From: Distichodus sexfasciatus | Lineage: Eukaryota > Chordata > Actinopteri > Characiformes > Distichodontidae | Direction: 5' to 3' | NCBI GenBank assembly: GCA_032718565.1 | Contig: JAVGVS010000729.1 | Location: 59,301 to 123,300, forward strand | DNA length: 64,000 bases | Shown here: piece after piece, positions 55,513 to 64,000 of the stretch | How the letters are laid out: every line of letters begins with the position of its first letter | Numbering within the stretch: the stretch's first letter is position 1 | Made by a program: the position numbers and the translations under genes | Notes under the pieces: model-generated | What the model was told of the DNA's origin: nothing | The model's input: only the letters and a program-made list of their open reading frames with translations | Database searches by the model: none

Positions 55513-57080
55513 CGCTGCCCTTGTTGTATCCTAAATGTCCTCGTAAACTAAAAATGTGTGCCAGTTGTTTGTATATTTATCTTTTAATTTACTTCATGCA
55601 ACTTTTATTTTATGTTAAAGAAATCGTGGCCCAATGTGGTCTGATTTTTTACATTTTCATTTCCATAACCTTAGTGCTTGTTGTAGCTAAATAGATTAAT
55701 TTAATTATATTTTTGACCAGGGAGTGTTACATAATTTCAGTAATTGGTGCTACAGCTGGTCATCATTACTGTGTGCTGTGCTGTGTTCACAATGACAAAT
55801 AACCACTCACTTAATTTTCACTTAAAAATGATTAAACATACTGTAGCTAAGCTACAGCCAAGCTATCTATAGCTAACTACATCCAAGCTGTTTCATCCAG
55901 TAATACTTAATTTTTGTGCTAGTAGGTCACTGTTTTAGCAAATTTTAATTTTAAAAATGTGAAACATGGTGTTAAAAGTAATATGAAAATATATATTTGT
56001 TAACAACATAATGTCAAATCACAACAAGATTTAAAGGTGTTTTCGAGGTAGAGAGTGTTTTGATTTTTGGCTTGTGTAAGTTCTGCCACAGATTCTTGCT
56101 TCCATCTTATCCAAGGTGGACTCCACCTCGGACTCCATCTCGCAGTTGTCAAATGCTCACTGTGATGCATTATCCTATCACAAGCCACTTCTGTCAAATG
56201 AGCGCCAATCAGAAACAGCTGCTAGTTTTTTCTTTTGTAACAATGTACCGTTTTGCCACTCTACATTGCTATTTGTATAGCAACGGTGTTTAACTTTACT
56301 ACTTTAAGTAAACTTTACGTTAGTAGTGTCACTACTTCTACTTAGTTATTCCCCAAAACTGAAACCACAAAACCAGCGGAAATGTAACACAATAAACGTG
56401 AAAATGTAAACCTCATGTTTCGACTCATGTACTGGATTTGAGCAATGCTGTCTAGCTTAAAGTTTGGACCGAACTCATGCAACTGGCCTTTGTATAGTCT
56501 CAGAAAGTGATAACACTCCTTCTCTACCGCAGAGGAAGAGCGTTTGTGATAGCTAATCCATAACACTTGTCTTTAAAATTTTGCAGTAACATAACTTTCA
56601 CCCGTGATTACATCCAGATGGACCAAATACTGGCTTGATATCTTTTTTCCCTCTCTTACCAGAAAACCCACTTTGTTCTAGTGAAGACTTTCTTTGTATA
56701 ATGTTTTGTCGAAACGTTGTGTGGCACATTTAATCTTTTGTGCTTATAAACACATTTTAAAAACAAGATCAAGGCTAATAACATTCAGTAAGTTGAATAA
56801 AATCTATTAAATTACCAAGTCCGATAAAAGCCAAGTCGAGGGAAACTTTCTGATCATAAACACCAAACCGCAGGTGTTCAGCCTAATTAGATTTCAAGGT
56901 TTCAAGATTCTTTATTTGTCATATGCATAGTTATACAAGTACAACGTGCAGTTAAATGTATCCTGAACTGCTCTGTCTTTGACTGTGCAACCACAAAATG
57001 AAGTTTTAAAGTAAAAACAACAAATCTACTAGTACAAATCTGAAAAAAGTAGCTTTCTATTAAGTACTTCAGCAGTAACT
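55513..57080. other. Intergenic DNA
   Basis: A SINE A tail scrap near 55770-55810 (tgctgtgttcacaatgacaa). About 56815-56890 (gataaaagccaagtcgaggg ... ccgcaggt) recurs at 57722-57790. No exon found. Confidence 0.4.
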
Positions 57081-57093
57081 TTATCAGTCTGTA

Positions 57094-57214
57094 CATAGTG
57101 TACATTAGCAACTAACATAGTGTACATTAACAACTAACACAGTGTACGTTAGCAACTAACATAGTGTACATTAGCAACTAACATAGTGCACATTAGCAGT
57201 TAACATAGTGTTGC
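57094..57214. repeat. 23-bp tandem repeat, ~5 copies
   Basis: Unit close to acatagtgtacattagcaac, then taac. Copies differ by one to three bases. Confidence 0.85.
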
Positions 57215-57339
57215 TAACATACTTAATACTGAAAAAGTTGTATCGGTGCGTCCTACTTTTCAGTATGTTTAAGGGTATTTCAATGACGTATCCACTGAAT
57301 AACAATTATGCCTATGGAATGTCCCCAAAAGCACAGTGA

Positions 57340-57344
57340 GGTGA

Positions 57345-57379
<35 letters not shown>

Positions 57380-57385
57380 TGTGTG
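57340..57385. repeat. (GT)n/(GA)n microsatellite
   Basis: (GT)n followed by (GA)n, then gtgtgtgtta. Confidence 0.9.
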
Positions 57386-58054
57386 TTACAGTAGCAGTGG
57401 CCACAAAACCAAACATATACCATTAAACAGTGTGCCCAGTAAATTATGTAATGCTGAGTGTTTTTCCCTTGAGGATAAAAACAGATCTGAGTTTGCGTCA
57501 TTTGGGAGTCTCTGCATTTCCTGAAGTTCAGCTGAAGTGTGTGAGGCGAGAGAACAGGAACTGGACACTCAGAAACACTTCTACTATTTCCTTGCAAATT
57601 CAAGTGTGTGTGAGGGGCGTAACGATACACCAACATACAGTACACTGATACATCGATTTAATGATTAAACAAGCTTTAGCATCGTTCCAAAATGAATACA
57701 CCGATGAAACATTATACAACAATCCGATAAAAGCCACATCGAGGGAAACTTTTTGATCATAAACACCAAACCACAGGTTTTCAGCCTAATTATGGACAAT
57801 GCATGATGTTTTCTGTATTTGGTATAAAAAAAAGTGTAAATTTACAGTGTTATTTTATTTATTTATTTATTTATTTTTTTTACAATGTATCAGCAGTGTT
57901 GGGAAAGTTACTTTTTAAATGTATGTCACTAAACAATACAGAATACATGCCCTAAAATGTCATTTGTAATGTATTCCGTTAGATTACTCAAAGTGAGTAA
58001 CGTATTCTGAATACTTTGGATTACTTCCACATTATCTTGCTTTTTACAACAAAA

Positions 58055-58190
58055 CAGTACAGTGCATGCGTTGGACTGTGGGAGGAAACCGGAGCACCCG
58101 GAGGAAACCCACGTGAACACGGGGAGAGCGTGCAAACTCCACACGGAAAGGCCCTACAGCCGATCCGGGGATCGAACCCAATAACCGTGT
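58055..58190. repeat. Fragment of the widespread fish repeat (see 11346)
   Basis: tgggaggaaaccggagcacc, cggaggaaacccacgtgaac, acggggagagcgtgcaaact, ccacacggaaaggccc. Confidence 0.7.
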
Positions 58191-58294
58191 AACGGAATAC
58201 AGTTACCCATAATTTTACCCAAAACCCCAACACTGGATATTTGATATGAATGGATGTGATGGTGTTAATACTTTGCAATATTGACAGACATCAC

Positions 58295-58405
58295 TGCCAG
58301 TTGGTGGCGTAACGGTTGGATGTTCGCCCCTTGATCAAAAGGTCACCCGTTCGAATCCCAGTGCTGTGATGTGGTGTCTTCACAATGACAAATAATCACT
58401 CATTT
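58295..58405 (+). repeat. SINE A fragment
   Basis: ccagttggtggcgtaacggt (A box) and ggtcacccgttcgaatccca (B box) are well preserved. The middle is deleted, joining directly to the tail (tcacaatgacaaataatcac). Confidence 0.75.
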
Positions 58406-60011
58406 TCACTAGAAATTGTTGCCCAGTTGATAAAACCTGATGGCAGCCTTTCGGATGAGCGGTGAAACGTCTCCAAAGCTAAAAAAAAAAAACATCCAGT
58501 TGCCTTTGACTCAAGCTCTCAAGTCCTAGAGGGCACTGTGCCATCGGAATGTGAAATTGAAAATAGAAGAAATTTGGTATAGTTACACTATTTACTTCAG
58601 ACTCAGTCTCTCCAGCCTACAGAAGTCTAAAAGTGGCAGTGGTAGCAGGAGTATCACAACTACTAGGGTAAAAGAATACAGAAACTTCCTCACAAAGTGA
58701 GTTATGACTTCCACTTTCCAGCATCGCCCATGTTGCCTTACCCTGCTTCCCTTTTTTCAAAAGTCCAGGATTTATTTGTTAAAACATGCTTCATTGTAGC
58801 ACAAACATACGGTCAGTGTTGGGAATGTTAATTATGAAATGGTGAGCACTTAAGCTAGAACTTACTCATGATGAAAAGTATCTAAGCTATAGCCAAGCTC
58901 CTGTTTTAATACAGTAGTTATCTATACTACAAGCTACAATGAAAAAGTAGCTAACTACATTCAAGCTGTTTCAGCTCTTTTATTGTGGCATTTTATTGCA
59001 GAAATGTCACTGTAGCTTTAGTTATCTAGTTTAACTACTCCATAACAAGACTACTTTGGTTACCTCTTTATTTTAGAATTGAATAATAGCACCTTCATGG
59101 AGCGTGTAACGGAGAAGGTCACCAGTTCAAGTTCCAGACTGATCAAGGCTTCGAGCAAGGTTTCGTCCCCAAGCACAGCTCCCCAGGCACTGCCAAGAAA
59201 AAGCTGCCCACTGCTCCTTCATGGGTGGGCCAAATGCAGAAGTCACATTTGGTTGATGATAATATGAAGATCATCTACAGAGGTTCTTTCTGGGAAACCC
59301 TAATGTGCCATGAAGAATTTAAATGGATGTTGTATGAATAATATCTCAATAAATGGGCTCCGGTCTAGAACTTCCTGAAGATCTCACCGTAAAACTTACT
59401 GTCTTATAAAGCTGACAAAACTCTATCGTTCGCCTGTTTACGGAGAGCACAAATGCTTCTAGGAACTATAAAAAGTGATAAATATGATCTTTACGCAGGT
59501 AAACAAGGCACTCACGGAGGGAAGCGATATAACGGCAAACCTCTTCATGGCCATTTCATAGCAACCGAGTGACTTTACAGGCTGGCCTTCACAGTTGTGT
59601 ATCCTGGAGATGGGAAATATAGACCATTACTATGAAGGAGAAGTTACCTCATCAAAAATAAGCAACTTCACAGCAGAAAGAGAGATGGATGCTTCTGGAA
59701 ACGACCAAGAATTTAGGATGGCACTGTAAAAAGATAAATGAAAATCATTCTCATTCAGATTCAACACAGCAGCTGATCGAAATTTCTGAAATTCTTTTTT
59801 AAAAATTAGCAAACCTTTATTTTCTAAATTTAATTTAAAAAGGTAATCCATCATATACGCTTTATGCTTTAGACATAATGTGAAGTATTTCTAGCCTTTT
59901 TGTATGTGCTTGGTGATTATTTTTGCTTAAAGCTCACAAAAACCCTGAAACTCTTAAATTATTAGAATGTCGAATTTAAAGTTTGAGTGAATTGTCACTG
60001 CTGTCGGCCGT
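58406..60011. other. Intergenic DNA with a SINE A fragment
   Basis: A decayed SINE A at about 59095-59260 (aggtcaccagttcaagttcc ... cactgctccttcatgggtgg). Elsewhere no exon or repeat with clear ends. Confidence 0.4.
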
Positions 60012-61407
60012 AATCATCAACATGAAAACAGAAAACAAGACTTTATAGGTTTATAACTTTACAGCAGCGGATCTGTCTCCATCTAGTGCTAAAGAAAATC
60101 ATTGCTTACATTAATTATTGCGGTCAGAAATATTTTTACTTTTCGAAATAATAATAAAATAATTTTCTTCAACAAACACTCAGTCTTTGGACTTTGGAAC
60201 TAAATGCTAATTTAACATTGAACTAATGTTAATTTGTGTAATAAATTTTCACACACGCATTACACATAACTGTACAGGATGGGGTCCCCTTTCTGCCGTT
60301 GTCACTTGCACATGTAAACTTGATGTTTTTGGCTTGACTTCGGATTCAAATGTAATGTAAATACATCGAGGACTATTTTAAACGTGGCTTCACAACAAAT
60401 GAAATACTGCTTTTACTTGAAGATTCACAAGTTGCCTCTGCTAGAGACCACTGACGCGCATGCGCACTTCCTTTCTCATAATTTCGACTTTTTATCTCAT
60501 AATTATGACTTTTTATCTCGTAATTTCGACTTTTTATCTCATAATTATGACTTTTTATCTCATAATTTCGAGTTTTTACCTCATAATTATGACGTTTGAT
60601 CTCATAATTATGACTTTTTATCTCATAATTTCGAGTTTTTACCTCATAATTTCGAGTTTTTACCTCATAATTATGACTTTTTATCTCATAATTACGACGT
60701 TTGATCTCATAATTATGACTTTTTATCTCATAATTTCGAGTTTTTACCTCATAATTATGACGTTTGATCTCATAATTATGACTTTTTATCTCATAATTTC
60801 GAGTTTTTACCTCATAATTTCGAGTTTTTACCTCATAATTATGACTTTTTATCTCATAATTACGACGTTTGATCTCATAATTATGACTTTTTATCTCATA
60901 ATTTCGAGTTTTTACCTCATAATTTCGACTTTTTACCTCATAATTATGACTTTTTATCTCGTAATTTCGACCTTTTTCGTTCGGATTTTTTTTCTTTTAG
61001 TGGCGGAAATGGGCTTCCATACAAGCCCCCAACGAGCGAGGGAGAAACCGTGAGAGTAACCAAGACTCGAAAGAGGACACCATCCTGTACAGTTATGTGT
61101 AATGCGTGTGTGAAAATTTATTACACAATTTAACATTAGTTCAATGTTAAATTAGCATTTAGTTCCAAAGTCCAAAGACTGAGTGTTTGTTGAAGAAAAT
61201 TTTTTGTTATTATTTCTTTGACATTTATGTGTGACTTTGTTATTGTAAAACAAAATGAAATGCAATACCTAATGGAAAAGTCAAAATATTTCTGACCGCA
61301 ATAATTAATGCAAGCAATGCTTTTCTTTAGCACTAGATGGAGACAGATCCGCTGCTGTAAAGTTATAAACCTTTTAAGTCTTGTTTTCTGTTTTAATGTT
61401 GATGATT
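60012..61407. mobile_element. Inverted-repeat composite element enclosing a tandem array
   Basis: Left arm 60012-60292 and right arm 61071-61407 are inverted copies: aatcatcaacatgaaaacag ... cagcggatctgtctccatct ... ataactgtacaggatgg. The right arm has an extra ~70 bp at 61201-61275. Between the arms lie unique sequence, the 21-bp array and a block (cgttcggattttttttc, tagtggcggaaatgggcttc) that recurs just outside the right arm at 61408-61460. Confidence 0.75.
60463..60975. repeat. 21-bp tandem array with a 168-bp higher-order unit
   Basis: About 24 copies of tctcataattatgactttt-type units, variants ending in tttcgactt, tttcgagtt or gacgtttga. The variant order repeats every 168 bp (gacgtttgat at 60591 and 60759; again at 60696 and 60864). 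A 197-residue open frame across it (YLIIMTF repeats) is a product of the 21-bp period, not a gene. Confidence 0.95.
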
Positions 61408-61807
61408 CGACTTTTTTTCGTTCGGATTTTTTTCTTTTAGTGGCGGAAAGGGCTTCCATAGAGGCTTGGGCTGGTTATGTGTAAAGCACTTTGTGATAAT
61501 TTAAATTGTAAAGATCGCTATACAAATAAAATTGAATTTAATTGAATAAAACCACCACTGAGTCCCAGAGCAAGGCCATTAACAGCAAGTTGCTCCAGAC
61601 TAACTACCTGTAATTCATAACCTGAACATGACACCATTACTTCATTAATATAACATAACTCATGTTAGGTCTTCCATATATCCACCTGCCATTTTACACT
61701 GTATGCTTATATGCTCTTATATCTCCCTTAAATAACCGTATGTGTATTTGTGCATTCTGCTACAACACACACTGCGCTTTAAATACACAGTTTCTACCGT
61801 AATATGT

Positions 61808-61870
61808 AGGAATGCACGATGATATCGGAATCGTATTATAATCTGCTGATAATTGCTTTTTTGTAGAACT
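61808..61870. mobile_element. hAT-like terminal fragment
   Basis: aggaatgcacgatgatatcg, gaatcgtattataatctgct is the typical left end of an ATATCGG-type hAT element. No right end nearby. Confidence 0.4.
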
Positions 61871-61936
61871 GACAATACAAGAAAATGGAGAAAAATAATT
61901 ATAATTTAAAATGTGAAGAAATAAAAAAATATGTTC

Positions 61937-61937
<1 letters not shown>

Positions 61938-61975
<38 letters not shown>

Positions 61976-61984
61976 CGCGCGCGT
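61938..61984. repeat. (GA)n(GC)n microsatellite
   Basis: About 32 bp of (GA)n followed by about 14 bp of alternating CG (a potential Z-DNA former). Confidence 0.9.
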
Positions 61985-62113
61985 GTAATCAAACGGAACC
62001 ATTGTTTCTTCGCTGGTTTCCGGTCGGTGGGGTTTGTGTGGAGTCCCAGCAGGTCGCTAGTTCTCGTTGTTGGAGGTCAACGTTTAGCAGCGTCGCGTCT
62101 CTACTTTCTCCAG
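61985..62113 (+). promoter_or_regulatory. Possible promoter and non-coding first exon of a downstream gene
   Basis: A locally GC- and CpG-richer stretch with a donor-like CTCCAG|gtgaac at 62113-62114, followed by gctagcgagctaacgctaac-type sequence often seen after fish promoters. No protein is recognisable. It could be a 5' UTR exon of the next gene. Confidence 0.25.
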
Positions 62114-62119
62114 GTGAAC

Positions 62120-63050
62120 ACTTTTAACCAACAACAACCCTCTCACTTTACATCTAAATACACTCGATTACAACATTTGTAAAGTTTCACAGCAGGTCAA
62201 ATATCCCGTTTTCCGGCTAGGCTAGCGAGCTAACTATGAGGTCGTGTGCTAGCGAGCTAACGCTAACTGTCAGATATTGTTATGCTATTACTTAGTAATC
62301 TCTGATTAATTTCTGCTCTTTAATAAACCATACAGAACTATAACATAATGAGAAGCTGATTTTAAATTAAAAGCATTATTATTATTGGTGTTAGCATGAG
62401 CTTCTGTATAACGTGTTTTATTAGATTTCTCGCAGATTAAAGCAGAGTTTCTCTTTTATTAATTACGATAGTTTCACACAAGCCAGCATTAAGAGAGAGG
62501 CAGAGATTTTCTATGTTACTGGCCCAAATTAAACATGCTATCTAATGCTAAGAATGTGTATGCAAAATTTTGACTTTGATTTAAGTAATAAAATGTATCT
62601 CTCATTATTCCGACATTTAACAAATGCAGAAACTGAGCTAAAACAGAAAAAGTTTACTCTTGATTTAATGTTCTATAGTGTGATAAAAGCTTGTATTTTC
62701 CCTAAGTGTTTATAAATTTCTTGTCTCAACTCTACTTGGACATGAGATTTACTTGAGCTCCATCTAGTGACTTTTCAAGAGTTTGATATATCAAACAAAT
62801 GTTGGCAATTGTTGCTTTGGTTCAGCTGTTTATTCTGAGGTGTCTCTTGTTTAAAATAAATAAATGTTTCAGTCATTTATTAGGCTTATGTTCATGAAGA
62901 AAAATTAGATTATAATTCCACTGGGATATGTACAATATTTTGCAAAAGTCAAAGGTAACTGTCATCTGAGCAATATACTGAGAGACAAGACGACGTATCT
63001 CCAGTTTCTACAGAGTACTAAGAAACCACATAAAATATACATAAATAAAT
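62120..63050. other. Intergenic or intronic, nothing recognised
   Basis: AT-rich DNA without coding similarity or repeat ends that I recognise. Confidence 0.4.
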
Positions 63051-63449
63051 TAGAGTTGCACAATAATGGAATTATTAGCTCGTGAAGACTAGGTATTTTG
63101 CTGGCCAAAGTTCCACTGCACGCTCAGAAATTTGGCACAAAAATAACGGCATAGTTCTGACACAGCACCGAGTCAAGTGAGCGTGAAAGCAGAGTGGAGC
63201 GAGGGTGGAGCATTTCAAGCGTAGTGCACAACATTTTAAGAAAGAGTCACTTCCCGCCCTGTGTAGTGTTCCAAGTCAAATAAGGCATTTTAAGACAGAA
63301 TGCGCAGGCTGTATAAAATTCTACCTCGGACTTTGAACATGTGTCATAAAATATCGCCTGAAAATACTGGGCAAATCTGTGCGTCTGTCCGATGTCGATG
63401 ATTTAAAAAAAGCAATTATTGGCCAATTCTGATATTATTGTGCATCCCT
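63051..63449. mobile_element. hAT-like MITE
   Basis: Ends tagagttgcacaataatgg and ctgatattattgtgcatcccta are inverted (TTGCACAATAAT / ATTATTGTGCAT). About 400 bp. Flanking 8-mers are AT-rich and only partly alike. No coding. Confidence 0.6.
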
Positions 63450-64000
63450 AAAAATACATGTCAGTCATTACTTGCACTTCATCAGGAAAAAAAGTAGTGT
63501 GTTTCCTTTGTAATATGTTCAGTGTTGTGCAAAAGTCAATGTCAAAGTAAACTTTGTTTTGTCAGCTACATACATGCATACGAAGAGACGTCAAATATAA
63601 CGTTTGCCATATTTTGCTTCCAGAGAACCCAAGTTTCTTGTTTTCTTAACGTAGTTCTCATGAAGAGATTTCGCACGCTGCAATGCATCAGTGTACCCGT
63701 CGTCTCATTTTTCCTGGCAATACATAGAAATGACTTAATAACTTAATTTCCATTACATAACCATGCCATCATTTATAATCTTAAAGATTTCTTTAACTGT
63801 TTATGGTCCATATTAGTCTCATCTAGAGAAATGTCCTTTTAAACTTACCTGCAGGGTAAAATAAATGTTTTGACAAATTTTTCACATTAACATAATATAG
63901 CACTAATATTAACTATTTTTACTATTTTCGATTAGCTATCCAGCCCTAGGCACCAAATGTTCGTGCAATTAATAAATGTAAATATATATTTTTATTATTT
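63450..64000. other. Unassigned terminal stretch
   Basis: No exon or repeat with clear boundaries seen up to the window end. Confidence 0.4.

Noticed and set aside
60460..61053. A 197-residue frame of YLIIMTF/YLIISSF repeats that looks like a membrane protein
   Set aside because: The unit is 21 bp, a multiple of three, so a stop-free unit stays open. It is a tandem array inside an inverted-repeat element.
61760..62002. A - strand frame starting MVPFDYTRARALSLS as a first coding exon
   Set aside because: Most of it is the (GA)n microsatellite; only the first ten codons are non-repetitive.

Overview
The window is vertebrate nuclear DNA, almost certainly from a ray-finned fish. It has split genes with GT-AG introns, one intronless receptor reading frame, and intergenic DNA dominated by fish-type repeats: hAT-like elements with 8-bp target duplications, a Tc1/mariner element, two tRNA-derived SINE families and many microsatellites and minisatellites. 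No bacterial, plasmid, phage or CRISPR feature was seen.

Three protein-coding genes are supported. (1) The 3' half of arpc2 (+ strand, five exons, 1092-10966) encodes the C-terminal half of the p34/ARPC2 subunit of the Arp2/3 actin-nucleating complex. (2) A type I keratin gene lies on the - strand, with eight exons from 39119 down to 14526. Its exon phases are fully compatible and give a predicted 594-residue protein. The rod is K18-like, the head is Gly/Ser-rich, and the long acidic tail is encoded partly by two exons that look like duplicates of each other. (3) gpbar1 (+, 53224-54270, one coding exon) encodes the bile-acid receptor TGR5. The arpc2-gpbar1 neighbourhood matches human 2q35 (ARPC2-GPBAR1-AAMP), which supports both identifications. 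Here a type I keratin sits between them, convergent with arpc2 and divergent from gpbar1.

Layout: 1-11345 arpc2, with hAT elements in its introns and an ~850-bp minisatellite; 11346-14340 repeats; 14341-39200 keratin gene, with a Tc1 element carrying a nested hAT in its last intron, a large simple-repeat block in intron 2 and dispersed TACAGTA-type repeats in several introns; 39200-53100 intergenic repeats, including a duplicated promoter-like or LTR-like block; 53157-54370 gpbar1; 54370-64000 SINE fragments, an inverted-repeat composite element enclosing a 21-bp/168-bp higher-order tandem array, and a possible non-coding first exon near 62000.

The three genes do not form a pathway: they are actin nucleation, an epithelial intermediate filament and a bile-acid GPCR. 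The most unusual items are the keratin's location and its duplicated tail exons, the nested transposons whose insertions can be proved from target duplications or an empty site, and the higher-order tandem arrays. All homology calls come from recognising protein sequence by eye; no database search was run.
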